Below, piece after piece: positions 8,333 through 16,561 of a stretch of DNA of 40,284 nt (the first letter of the stretch is position 1; the number at the start of each line of letters is the position of its first letter). Made by a program: the position numbers and the translations under genes. The DNA is from an uncultured Agathobaculum sp. (GTDB lineage: Bacteria; Bacillota; Clostridia; Oscillospirales; Butyricicoccaceae): assembly GCF_944380975.1 (NCBI RefSeq), contig NZ_CALWJK010000019.1:1-40284 (forward strand), given 5' to 3'. The notes beneath the pieces are model-generated. The model was not told the DNA's origin. It worked only from the letters and a program-made list of their open reading frames with translations, and did no database searches.

Positions 8333-9181
8333 TCAGAGCTTTTTCTGCAAGATTTTATAAAAACTGATCCCTTTCAGCCGCACCAAATGGGTGCGAAGCG
8401 GTGAGCGCGTGATTTCCACCCGGTCATCCGGACGGATGGCAAAGCCTTGCCCACCGTCCGCGGAAAGGAATACCTCGCTGCCGCCTTCGCAGGCCGCAGA
8501 AAGCGCGATGCGCCGCTCCGGCGCAAACACAAAGGCCTTTGCCGCCAAAGCATGCGCACAAATCGGGATGACCGCCAGATTTTCCGCGCTCGGTTCGATC
8601 ACTGGCCCGCCGGCGGACAAGCCGTAAGCCGTCGATCCGGTCGGCGTGGCAACGATCAAGCCATCGCCGTTAAACTGTGTCACTTCCTCATCATCCGCTG
8701 CAATGCACACACGCACCACACGAAATGCCGTACCCTTGGCCAGCACAATGTCATTGAGCGCATCGTTTTCATAGACCTGCCGCCCCTGCCGGTATACCGC
8801 CACATGCAGCATCATGCGGCTGTCGATCGTGTAGTCGCCGCGAAAGAGTTTTTCCATCTTGTCCAACTCGCCCGGCTCCAGTTCGGTCATGAAACCAACA
8901 TGCCCGACGTTGATGCCCAGCATCGGCAACTCCTGCTGCGCCGCCGCACGTGCCAGACGCAGCATGGTTCCGTCTCCGCCCAGCACGACCGCTAGATCGG
9001 CAAACTGCACCGCGTCGTCGGTTTCCATATAATCCACGCCTTCCAGCCCCAGCGCCGCCGAACGCATCTGCATGGGCAACATCAGCCGGACGCCTTCTCT
9101 CTGCAGCTGGTCACAGACCTGCGGCAGCACGGCATACGCGCCCTCTTTTCGCATGTTGGGATAGATAAAAAACCGCTTCAT
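8333..9181 (-). CDS. nadK: NAD kinase
   Basis: Phosphorylates NAD to NADP. The 282-residue protein shows the family motifs GGDGT (68-72), NVGHVGFMTEL, and FNGDGLIVATPTGSTAYGLS, which binds NAD and ATP. The ATG at 9181 gives the typical start MKRFFIYPN and has GAGGCGG close upstream; a longer reading would run back through the tlyA gene. Separated from tlyA by 7 nt, so probably co-translated. Confidence 0.96.
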   Translation of the reverse strand: MKRFFIYPNMRKEGAYAVLPQVCDQLQREGVRLMLPMQMRSAALGLEGVDYMETDDAVQFADLAVVLGGDGTMLRLARAAAQQELPMLGINVGHVGFMTELEPGELDKMEKLFRGDYTIDSRMMLHVAVYRQGRQVYENDALNDIVLAKGTAFRVVRVCIAADDEEVTQFNGDGLIVATPTGSTAYGLSAGGPVIEPSAENLAVIPICAHALAAKAFVFAPERRIALSAACEGGSEVFLSADGGQGFAIRPDDRVEITRSPLRTHLVRLKGISFYKILQKKL

Positions 9182-9188
9182 TGCCGCC

Positions 9189-9986
9189 TCAGCCATCCAA
9201 TTCCTCATGTGCCTGCCGCACGATCTCGCGCAGGTCCGGCACGCTGTCCTCTCCCTGCTTCCATAAGTAGCCCAAAAACTCGATATTCCCTTCCGGCCCC
9301 TTGATGGGCGAGAACGTGATATCCTGCACGACGAATCCTGCCGTATGCGCATTTTCCACAAACTGCTCGAGTACTTCCAAATGGATCTCCGGCTCACGCA
9401 CCACGCCTTTTTTACCGACCTTGCCTTTTCCCGCTTCAAACTGCGGCTTAATCAGGCAGGCCACACGGCCATTTTCGGTCAGCAGACCGGAAACGACCGG
9501 CAGCACCAGCCGCAAGGAGATGAACGACACGTCAATCACGCACAGGCTTGGCGTTTCCTCGAGCATCTCCGGAGTCACATAGCGGATATTCGTACGCTCC
9601 ATGCACTTGACGCGCGGGTCCTGACGCAAACTCCACGCGAGCTGCCCATAGCCGACGTCGATCGAATAGACCTTGACCGCACCACGGCGCAGCAGGCAAT
9701 CGGTAAAACCGCCGGTGGACGCACCCACGTCCATCACGACCAGCCCCGCCGGGTCGATCGAAAAATAGTCGAGCGCCTTCTCGATTTTTTTGCCGCCGCG
9801 GGAGACAAAGGCATTTTCGTTGCCGCGCACTTCCAGCTCGGCGTTTTCATCCACCATGTCGCCCGCTTTGTCAGCTTTCTGCCCGGCAATATAGACAATG
9901 CCTTCCATAATCGCTGTCTTTGCGCGCTCCCGCGAAGGGCAAAGCCCTTTTTCAAACAGCAATACATCCAAACGTTTTTTAGCCAA
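9189..9986 (-). CDS. tlyA: TlyA family rRNA 2'-O-methyltransferase
   Basis: Members methylate ribose of cytidines in 16S and/or 23S rRNA; the older name is haemolysin A. The 265-residue protein has an N-terminal S4 domain (KKRLDVLLFEKGLCPSRERAK) and a FtsJ-like Rossmann methyltransferase domain with the SAM motif VVMDVGASTGGFTDCLL and later CVIDVSFISLR and IKPQFEAGKGKVGKKGVV. The best start is TTG at 9986: it overlaps the dxs stop (TTGGCTAA), has AAAGGA upstream and gives the standard family N-terminus. An upstream in-frame reading to 10046 lies within dxs and is rejected. Confidence 0.93.
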   Translation of the reverse strand: MAKKRLDVLLFEKGLCPSRERAKTAIMEGIVYIAGQKADKAGDMVDENAELEVRGNENAFVSRGGKKIEKALDYFSIDPAGLVVMDVGASTGGFTDCLLRRGAVKVYSIDVGYGQLAWSLRQDPRVKCMERTNIRYVTPEMLEETPSLCVIDVSFISLRLVLPVVSGLLTENGRVACLIKPQFEAGKGKVGKKGVVREPEIHLEVLEQFVENAHTAGFVVQDITFSPIKGPEGNIEFLGYLWKQGEDSVPDLREIVRQAHEELDG

Positions 9987-11850
9987 GGTCGTTTTCCTTT
10001 CCCTTTCGGTTTTTGATGACAAACGAAGCGATGCCTTCCGCATCAATGCCGCAATGACGATATACGTCGCTCACACCGCCGTGCGGCAGAAACCGGTCGC
10101 CGGTATTCAAGCAGTCCACCCGGCCACTCCGATGAGCAGCCACCCATTCGCCCAAACTGCCGCTTTCCACAACATCCTCGACGACTACACACCAACCGGA
10201 TAGCATAGTCTGCTGCTCACGGAAGGCATCCGTCAGCGCATCACTGATCTCGTTGACCTTATAAACCTGCGCGTGCACACCTTTTTTCTCCAAAATATCC
10301 GCTGCGGCAATCAGTTCATTGACAAGTGCGCCATGGGTCAGCAGCGTCACCTCGCGGCCTGTTGTTTCACGAACGCAAGCAATCGTCTCGCCCGCCGTAT
10401 CTTTTCGGAACGCACCCTCGCCGCCGCGCGGATAACGGATCGCAACCGGCCCGTTCTCATGGTATAACGCACGCGACATCATACTGCGCAGCTCGGCAAA
10501 ATTCGACGGACAGAATATCTTCACGCCCGGAATGGAACGCAAAAACGCCACATCCAGCACACCGTTGTGCGTTGCACCATCCGCGCCGACAATGCCTGCA
10601 CGGTCTACGCAGAACACGACATGCAGTCCTTCAATCGCCACATCATGCACCATTTGGTCATAGGCGCGCTGTAAAAAGGTCGAATACATGGCAACCACAG
10701 GCACCAGTCCCTGCGCCGCCATACCGGCCGCCATGGCCACCGCGTGCTCCTCCGCAATGCCGACGTCAAAAAAGCGATCAGGAAAACGAGACGCGAACCG
10801 CGTCAGCCCTGTGCCGGACGGCATCGCCGCTGTAATCGCGCAGATGCGCGCATCTTTTTCCGCGAAAGCACACAATTCACGCCCAAAACATGCAGAAAAA
10901 TCCTCTTTCTTGCCCGCCTTGAACGCACCGGTCAGCGGGTCAAACGGCGAAACGCCATGATATTTTTCCGGCTCACGCTCACTCGGCGCATAGCCGCGGC
11001 CCTTTTGCGTCATCACATGCAGCAAAACCGGCTTTTTGATCTTTTTGGCCTGCGAAAGCAGCTCGCATACGCTTTTCAGATCGTGCCCATCCACCGGACC
11101 AAGGTAGATAAAACCCATCTGCTCAAACAGAGAGGTCGGCAGCACCAGACGCTTGACCCGCGCCTTGACGTGTGAAATTGCACGAGAAACCCCGCCGCCG
11201 CCCGGAATCCGCGCCAAACGCTCCTTCACACGCGCCTTGGCATGCAGATAACTTGGACTGACGCGCAGACGCGACAAATGTCGGCTCAGCCCGCCGACAT
11301 TCTGTGCAATGGACATGTTGTTGTCGTTGAGCACCACCAGAAGCGGTTCGCCTGAGGTGCCGGCGTTGCTGAGCGCCTCATAAGCCATGCCGCCGGTCAG
11401 CGCGCCGTCCCCAATGACGGCAACCACATGATATTTCTGATTTTTCAGCGTGCGGGCATGCGCCATACCCAGCGCCACCGACACCGAACCAGAGGCATGC
11501 CCGGTCACGCAAGGGTCAGCCACACTCTCCTCCGGCTTCATAAAACCGGAAAGACCGCCGTATTGCCGCAATGTATCAAAGCGGTCACGGCGGCCGGTCA
11601 GGATCTTATGGACATAACTCTGGTGTCCTACATCGTAAATGATGCGATCACGCGAAGAGTCAAACTCCCGCTCCAGCGCGACAGCCAACTCTATCACACC
11701 CAAATTGGAGGCCAGATGACCGCCTGTGCGCGAAACCGAATCGACGATAAATTCGCGCAGCGAAGCGCACAGCACACCGAGCGTGTCATAAGACAATCCG
11801 CGCAGATCCGCGGGGCTTGTGATATTGTCCAGAATTCCGTATCTTTTCAT
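9979..11850 (-). CDS. dxs: 1-deoxy-D-xylulose-5-phosphate synthase
   Basis: First step of the MEP isoprenoid pathway: pyruvate plus glyceraldehyde 3-phosphate to DXP, using thiamine diphosphate. The 623-residue protein has the N-terminal ThDP domain with GGHLASNLGVIELAVAL, YDVGHQSYVHKILTGR and GDGALTGGMAYEALSNAG, a transketolase-like pyrimidine domain (FDVGIAEEHAVAMAAGMA) and a C-terminal domain. The ATG at 11850 gives MKRYGILDNI; further upstream readings lack a start and a ribosome site. It lies 28 nt after oapA and overlaps tlyA, so it belongs to the same transcript as ispA, which uses pathway products. Confidence 0.97.
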   Translation of the reverse strand: MKRYGILDNITSPADLRGLSYDTLGVLCASLREFIVDSVSRTGGHLASNLGVIELAVALEREFDSSRDRIIYDVGHQSYVHKILTGRRDRFDTLRQYGGLSGFMKPEESVADPCVTGHASGSVSVALGMAHARTLKNQKYHVVAVIGDGALTGGMAYEALSNAGTSGEPLLVVLNDNNMSIAQNVGGLSRHLSRLRVSPSYLHAKARVKERLARIPGGGGVSRAISHVKARVKRLVLPTSLFEQMGFIYLGPVDGHDLKSVCELLSQAKKIKKPVLLHVMTQKGRGYAPSEREPEKYHGVSPFDPLTGAFKAGKKEDFSACFGRELCAFAEKDARICAITAAMPSGTGLTRFASRFPDRFFDVGIAEEHAVAMAAGMAAQGLVPVVAMYSTFLQRAYDQMVHDVAIEGLHVVFCVDRAGIVGADGATHNGVLDVAFLRSIPGVKIFCPSNFAELRSMMSRALYHENGPVAIRYPRGGEGAFRKDTAGETIACVRETTGREVTLLTHGALVNELIAAADILEKKGVHAQVYKVNEISDALTDAFREQQTMLSGWCVVVEDVVESGSLGEWVAAHRSGRVDCLNTGDRFLPHGGVSDVYRHCGIDAEGIASFVIKNRKGKENDLG

Positions 11851-11878
11851 AACTTCATTCCCACCACGGAAGCTTTTT

Positions 11879-12469
11879 CTATCTCTTGCTATCCAGCGAA
11901 AACGGCAAAACCGACAACACCCGTCCGCAAATGGCCAGCACACGACTGCTGAACGCCATCGCCACACCTTTACCGGCAGCCTTGCCGCCAATGGTCAGTG
12001 CCGAGATCAGACCGGTGACCAGAAGAGAAACCAGCACCACCTGCACGCCGTTCATCCCGGCCGTAATATTGGTAACGATCAGCGCACCCGTTGCACCAGA
12101 AATGATGCCGCAGATATCACCGACCACGTCGTTGCAAATGCTCGACACCTTTTCCGCATTGCGGGTCATCCACACCGCTTCCTTTGCGCCGCGCACACGG
12201 TGCGCCGCCATGGAATGGAATTCCTTCTCGGTCGCGGAGGCGGCAGCAATGCCAATCATATCGAATAGGATGCCCAATGCGATAAAGAAAAACAGCACCA
12301 AGAAGGATAAAATTGTGCCCGCACTGTTCAGCGCCTCATTCGATATATAGCTCATCACAACCGAAAGCACAAAGCTGATCGGCATGATCGTTGCTACCCA
12401 TTTGGTGTTGATCAGCCGCGGCTTTTGCGGCGGCTGGTTCTTTTTTCTCGGTTTATCGGATGCTTCCAA
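11879..12469 (-). CDS. oapA: OLE-associated membrane protein OapA
   Basis: A 196-residue membrane protein directly downstream of the OLE RNA, the position and size of OapA, the protein that binds OLE RNA and tethers it to the membrane. Visible features: a basic N-terminus (residues 6-18, rich in Lys/Arg/Pro), hydrophobic segments at about 25-47, 52-77, 119-136 and 142-160, and a DVVGD (DxxxD) motif at 114-118. The central loop 80-110 holds basic and acidic residues and could contact RNA. Start is TTG at 12469 with AAGGAG 7 nt upstream. It has been annotated elsewhere as a CorB/CNNM-like magnesium transporter domain. Known partners link the complex to magnesium, cold and alcohol stress; that role is not shown here. 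Confidence 0.88.
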   Translation of the reverse strand: MEASDKPRKKNQPPQKPRLINTKWVATIMPISFVLSVVMSYISNEALNSAGTILSFLVLFFFIALGILFDMIGIAAASATEKEFHSMAAHRVRGAKEAVWMTRNAEKVSSICNDVVGDICGIISGATGALIVTNITAGMNGVQVVLVSLLVTGLISALTIGGKAAGKGVAMAFSSRVLAICGRVLSVLPFSLDSKR

Positions 12470-12519
12470 AAAAATACTCCTTATTATTAAAACCCTTCGG
12501 TTGTTCTATCCAAATAGAA

Positions 12520-13173
12520 GTGACGGCAGGCCGAGTTAATCTTGCGGCTTGAGGTTCGGTTGGCTTTCCCCGCGGACTGCCACGCGTCGCCGTCGTGGGG
12601 GTTTCCCATTAAAGTCCGTGCCGGGATGTTACCATCACCGGGACCGAATTGCCACTGAGTCCGCACTGCAATCCTCTGCCTGCCTCATTGCTGAATAGCC
12701 TAGGTGATTTCCACTGCAGGCAACACGATTCTTAGCCTCTTTTGCAGACATGGTTTCAACCGTCAATTCCCGCGGCGTTCCTGGCCGGGAAACCGCAGGC
12801 GGATACGATATCCACCATGGCCACGCAAGGCAGGCTACACTGTACACAGCGTTTTGGGTTCCGCACGGGCCTCCGGCCGCAATGGCCGGCGTATTCCGCG
12901 CAGTCCCCGCCGCACCGCAATACAGGTTTCATCCTGCACCGTAGGGCATCCGTCAATCGAAGCGATGCTATAGGTGCCCCACGCATACAGGTCTCCACGG
13001 CAGGCGGGTCGGTACTTCATGCCATTGAAGCGCGCCCGCAAGCCTTAACCTCCAGCATCCACCCCAAACTGGGCGTAAGAAGCAAACACCAGAGACTTCA
13101 TCGATATGCCCTTCTACGGATTTTTAGGCCCGTCCTGGGAATCGTATGCGCTGACTAGGATACTACGTCACTC
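12520..13173 (-). ncRNA. OLE: OLE RNA (ornate, large, extremophilic)
   Basis: About 650 nt without a credible gene on either strand lies between ispA and oapA. Size, position and neighbours (nusB, xseAB, ispA upstream; oapA, dxs, tlyA, argR, recN downstream) match the OLE RNA class. Local helices are visible, for example CCGGCC/GGCCGG (12873-12889, 5-nt loop) and CCACG/CGTGG (12580-12598). The 5' end is set by a promoter whose start should fall near 13173; the 3' end is a guess from where structured, GC-rich sequence gives way to the AT-rich oapA leader, and no U-tract terminator is seen. Known role: forms a membrane-associated ribonucleoprotein with OapA and other proteins. Ends are uncertain by about 30 nt. 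Confidence 0.9.
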
Positions 13174-13180
13174 ATTCTAT

Positions 13181-13209
13181 ATTTTATCATATAAATCCAT
13201 CGGATTCAA
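13181..13209 (-). promoter_or_regulatory. promoter just upstream of OLE RNA
   Basis: Minus strand: TTGAAT (13204-13209), 17 bp, TAAAAT (13181-13186), with TATGA preceding the -10 box (extended -10). It stands in the short gap after the ispA stop codon, so OLE and downstream genes could be made independently of the nusB promoter. Confidence 0.65.
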
Positions 13210-13232
13210 GAAAACCGCGCAAAAAACAGCAT

Positions 13233-14117
13233 TCAATTCGTCCGATCGGTCAGGCTGCGCGCCAATTCGACGAGAAATGCGCTCTCCGACTTGCCCGAAA
13301 CCGCCTGCACCGCTTCATCGGTCAGGCTGGCAACCAGTCTGCGGCACTCCTCCATACCAAGCAGCGACGGGAAGGTGGATTTTTCGCTCTTTTCGTCCTT
13401 ACCGACCGTTTTGCCGAGCGTCGCGGTATCGCCCTCGATGTCCAGCATATCGTCCCGGATCTGGAACGCAAGGCCGAGCTTGTCCCCATAGGTGCGCGCC
13501 ATGTCGAGCGTTGGCGCGTCGGTTTTGCCCGCCGCAACGCAGCCCAGTTCGCACGCCGCGCGCAGCAGACAGCCGGTCTTGAGGCTTTGCAGCAGGCGCA
13601 GCTCGTCGAGCGAAATCTTGCGGTGTTCCGCGCCCATGTCCAGCACCTGCCCGCCGATCATACCATTCATCCCCGCGGCCTGCCCCAGAATACGGATGCA
13701 AGCCAGCACAGTCTCGGCGGATACGCCCTCGGCCGAGGCCGCTGTCTCAAACGCTGCGGTCAGCAAACCGTCACCTGCAAGGACAGCAGTTGCCTCATCA
13801 AACGCCTTATGGCAGGTCGGCCGACCGCGGCGCAGGTCGTCGTTGTCCATGCACGGCAGGTCGTCATGGATGAGCGAATAGGTGTGGATCATCTCAAGCG
13901 CGCACGCAAACGGCAGCGCCTTTTGCGTGTCCCCACCGCACAGACGACAAAACGCCAGCACGATCACTGGACGCAGCCGCTTACCGCCTGCCATCGCGGA
14001 ATATTTTACGGCTTCAAAGATGCGGTCATACCCCTCGCCCGTCTCGCGGGACAGATATTTCTCCAGGGCAGGCTCAATGACTGCAATATCCGCTTTCAGC
14101 TGCTCTGCAAACGTCAT
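13233..14117 (-). CDS. ispA: polyprenyl (farnesyl) diphosphate synthase
   Basis: Condenses IPP with DMAPP/GPP to make farnesyl diphosphate. The 294-residue protein has the first aspartate-rich motif DDLPCMDND, the second DDMLD, and the family blocks GGKRLRPV and IHTYSLIHDD. The first motif has four residues between the Asp pair and the last Asp, as in bacterial FPP synthases. The ATG at 14117 overlaps the xseB stop (ATGA), so translation is coupled. With dxs in the same operon it links entry and chain-elongation steps of isoprenoid synthesis. A geranylgeranyl product is possible but less likely. Confidence 0.95.
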   Translation of the reverse strand: MTFAEQLKADIAVIEPALEKYLSRETGEGYDRIFEAVKYSAMAGGKRLRPVIVLAFCRLCGGDTQKALPFACALEMIHTYSLIHDDLPCMDNDDLRRGRPTCHKAFDEATAVLAGDGLLTAAFETAASAEGVSAETVLACIRILGQAAGMNGMIGGQVLDMGAEHRKISLDELRLLQSLKTGCLLRAACELGCVAAGKTDAPTLDMARTYGDKLGLAFQIRDDMLDIEGDTATLGKTVGKDEKSEKSTFPSLLGMEECRRLVASLTDEAVQAVSGKSESAFLVELARSLTDRTN

Positions 14118-14350
14118 TTTCCTGCCTCCTCCGCATCAAACGGTTGCTCAGTCAGTTCACCCTGCATGTTTTCCTGCAGGATCGTGACCTTCTGCTCCGC
14201 CTTGTCCAGCATCTTGCCCAGCGCCGCGGACAGTTTGGTGCCTTCCTCAAACAGCTTGATGCTGTCCCCAAGCGGCGCTTCGCCTTTTTCCAGCAGGCGG
14301 ACGATCTCCTCGAGCCGCTCCATCTGGCTTTCAAATGTCTTTTCCGCCAT
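14114..14350 (-). CDS. xseB: exodeoxyribonuclease VII small subunit
   Basis: A small helical subunit that decorates the XseA catalytic subunit. The 78-residue length and the pattern FESQMERLEEIVRLLEKGE then LGDSIKLFEEGTKL are diagnostic. The ATG at 14350 lies within the end of xseA (20-nt overlap) and its stop overlaps the ispA start by 4 nt, so the three are translationally coupled. Confidence 0.96.
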   Translation of the reverse strand: MAEKTFESQMERLEEIVRLLEKGEAPLGDSIKLFEEGTKLSAALGKMLDKAEQKVTILQENMQGELTEQPFDAEEAGK

Positions 14351-15626
14351 TGTTCTTTTCCTCCTCGATATCGGTCACGCGGCAATTCACCGCGCCTTTG
14401 GCAAATCGGATATGCAGGGCATCCCCTGCCTTGAGCATCGCTGCATCGGTGATAACCGCGCCGCGCACACCTTTGTTTGCAACGGCATAGCCGCGCGCGA
14501 GTACGCGCAGCGGACTGATCGCGTCGAGCGTGGCGACCATCCTTGCAAAGCGTAGACGGCGGCGCTGTACGCCATCCCGCCCCGCCGCCAGCAAGCGGCG
14601 ACGCAGCAGGCTCAGTTTCTGCTCTTCCCGCGCAAGATACGCAGGAAATGCCGCGAACAATCGGTCTGCCGTCCGGTCGAGCAGTACGCGCTTTTCTTCG
14701 ATATACCGCGTGGGATTGCGCGCTTCCAGCCGCTGCTGCAACGCATCCAGCGTGCGCTGCTTTTGCTGTATCTGTTTATGCGCCGCCGCATGCAGCCGCG
14801 TATCCAGTGTGCGCAGATTAAGCGCATATTCCGCGCGGTCAGGGACGGCAAGTTCCGCCGCGCCTGACGGCGTAGGCGCACGCAAATCGGCAACAAAGTC
14901 CGCAATGGTCACGTCCGGCTCATGGCCGACCGCCGAAATGACCGGGATTTCGGACCCAAAAATCGCCCGCGCGACCACTTCCTCGTTAAACGCCCAGAGA
15001 TCCTCCATCGACCCGCCGCCGCGTCCGCACAGGATAACGTCCGCCTCACCGATAGCATTGGCCAGACCAATCGCCCGCGCAATGCTGTCTGCCGCGCCCT
15101 GTCCCTGCACCTGCGCGGGATAGAGCGTCACCGCAGCCAGCGGCCAGCGGCGACCAAGAATACGGATCATATCGCGCACCGCCGCGCCGGTCGGTGAAGT
15201 GACGAGAGCAATTTTGCGCGGTATACGCGGAATCGGCTTTTTATACATCTGGCCAAACAAACCCTCGGCATGCAATTTGGCTTTCAGCTGCTCGAACGCC
15301 AAATTGAGTGTACCCGCACCGTCCGGAATCACCTCAGAAATATAAAGCTGCACCTGCCCCGTGCGCGGAAACGAGCTGACGCGCGCCCGCACAATGACCT
15401 TCATGCCGTTTTCCAGCCGGAATTTGAGGTGCACCGCGTTCGAGCGAAACATCACTGCGTTGATGGATGCATCCTCGTCCTTGAGACTCATATAGTGATG
15501 CCCCGAGGAATGTGCTTTATAGTTAGATATCTCGCCCTGCACCAGCAGATTGCTGTATCCCGGCACGGTGTCCAGCAATTCCTTGATTTCGTTATTGAGT
15601 TGTGTGACCGAATAAATCGTACTCAC
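14331..15626 (-). CDS. xseA: exodeoxyribonuclease VII large subunit
   Basis: Catalytic subunit of the single-strand-specific exonuclease VII. The 431-residue protein has an N-terminal OB-fold (about 1-100; VQGEISNYKAHSSGHHYMSLKD), the catalytic domain with VTSPTGAAVRDMIRILGRR, ILCGRGGGSMEDLWAFNEE and ISAVGHEPDVTIADFVAD, a coiled-coil segment (about 270-370) and the C-terminal block LRVLARGYAV. The start is GTG at 15626, overlapping the upstream stop (GTGA), with AAGGAA 7 nt before it. Confidence 0.96.
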   Translation of the reverse strand: MSTIYSVTQLNNEIKELLDTVPGYSNLLVQGEISNYKAHSSGHHYMSLKDEDASINAVMFRSNAVHLKFRLENGMKVIVRARVSSFPRTGQVQLYISEVIPDGAGTLNLAFEQLKAKLHAEGLFGQMYKKPIPRIPRKIALVTSPTGAAVRDMIRILGRRWPLAAVTLYPAQVQGQGAADSIARAIGLANAIGEADVILCGRGGGSMEDLWAFNEEVVARAIFGSEIPVISAVGHEPDVTIADFVADLRAPTPSGAAELAVPDRAEYALNLRTLDTRLHAAAHKQIQQKQRTLDALQQRLEARNPTRYIEEKRVLLDRTADRLFAAFPAYLAREEQKLSLLRRRLLAAGRDGVQRRRLRFARMVATLDAISPLRVLARGYAVANKGVRGAVITDAAMLKAGDALHIRFAKGAVNCRVTDIEEEKNNGGKDI

Positions 15627-16561
15627 GTTTTGTTCCTTTCATAAAGCCGCGCGGCAAGCACCGCCACGCCGACCGCATTATCCCCCGACAGCACTGGCTC
15701 GGCAAACGAGACGCGCTCTCCGAACGTCTGCTGCATGCGCGCGCGCAGCACGCGGCTTGCCATTACGCCGCCCGCGCATAAAACCGGGCAATCATATTGT
15801 TTCAGCGCCTGCTCAGTCGCTTTGACGACCGCATTGGCGACCGTTTCCAGCGTAAACCGCGCCATCTGTGCGGCTTCCGCGGTCTTATGTTTGTTTTCCA
15901 CCTGATTCTGCATACCGGAAAGCGAAAACCGGCAGTCCGCCACCTTAGGACGGTAGCCTTTTTCCGGCTCGGCCTCCATCGCCAGTGCATCGAGTGCCGC
16001 ACCAGACGGAAACGGCAATCCGAGCAGCGCACCCGCGCGGTCGATCAGCTGTCCCGCCGCAAGGTCGGTCGTGCCGCCGATACAGGTGCAGTCCGGCAAG
16101 CCGTCCGCCCCCGGTATGACATGCAGCAGCTCACTTGTTCCGCCCGACAGATGCCACGCGAGGAACGGCTTGTCCAGCAGATGCAGCCGTCCCGCGCTCA
16201 GCGCTGCCGCCGCGATATGCCCCTGCTGATGCGACACGGTAAAAAGGGGCACAGATAGCAAATGCGCCGCGCTGCGCGCGACGCTCTGACCCGCCAGAAA
16301 GCAGGGCATATACGAGCCCTCGACCGCGCGCGGGCGGGTGCTGACGCCGATGGCGCGCACCTCCCCCTGCGGCAGGGCTTCGATTTTCTCATGCAGATGA
16401 ACGATATGCTGAAACAGTGCATCCGACTGACGCAAACCAATCGCACCGTCCGGCACGGTCAGCAGACTGCCCTCATTTTGCCACGCACCGTTTTCAGCGT
16501 CATATACTGCCGCCGATGTCCGGTAGTTCGAGGTGTCGATCCCCAGAAAACGCTCAGGCAT
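15623..16561 (-). CDS. divergent TsaD/Kae1-like (peptidase M22 family) protein
   Basis: A 312-residue member of the Kae1/TsaD ASKHA-fold family, which makes the t6A base of tRNA. The phosphate-binding N-terminus FLGIDTSNYRTSAAV and the metal-site histidines (SHQQGH, HxxGH) are kept. Several canonical positions differ: SGGTSELL in place of SGGHTxL, DLAAGQLIDRAGALLGLPFPSG where TsaD has DxAxGEAFDK, and AGGVMASRVLR where TsaD has GGVxxNxxLR. It is somewhat shorter than TsaD. It is therefore probably a paralogue, with the true TsaD elsewhere. The ATG at 16561 is preferred over 16567 because GGAG stands 7 nt before it. It overlaps nusB by 8 nt and xseA by 4 nt. Function unknown. Confidence 0.8.
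   Translation of the reverse strand: MPERFLGIDTSNYRTSAAVYDAENGAWQNEGSLLTVPDGAIGLRQSDALFQHIVHLHEKIEALPQGEVRAIGVSTRPRAVEGSYMPCFLAGQSVARSAAHLLSVPLFTVSHQQGHIAAAALSAGRLHLLDKPFLAWHLSGGTSELLHVIPGADGLPDCTCIGGTTDLAAGQLIDRAGALLGLPFPSGAALDALAMEAEPEKGYRPKVADCRFSLSGMQNQVENKHKTAEAAQMARFTLETVANAVVKATEQALKQYDCPVLCAGGVMASRVLRARMQQTFGERVSFAEPVLSGDNAVGVAVLAARLYERNKT

Noticed and set aside
12635-13158. Several short open frames on both strands within the OLE region
   Set aside because: Cys/Arg/Pro-rich translations without ribosome sites, overlapping a structured RNA in the conserved OLE position.
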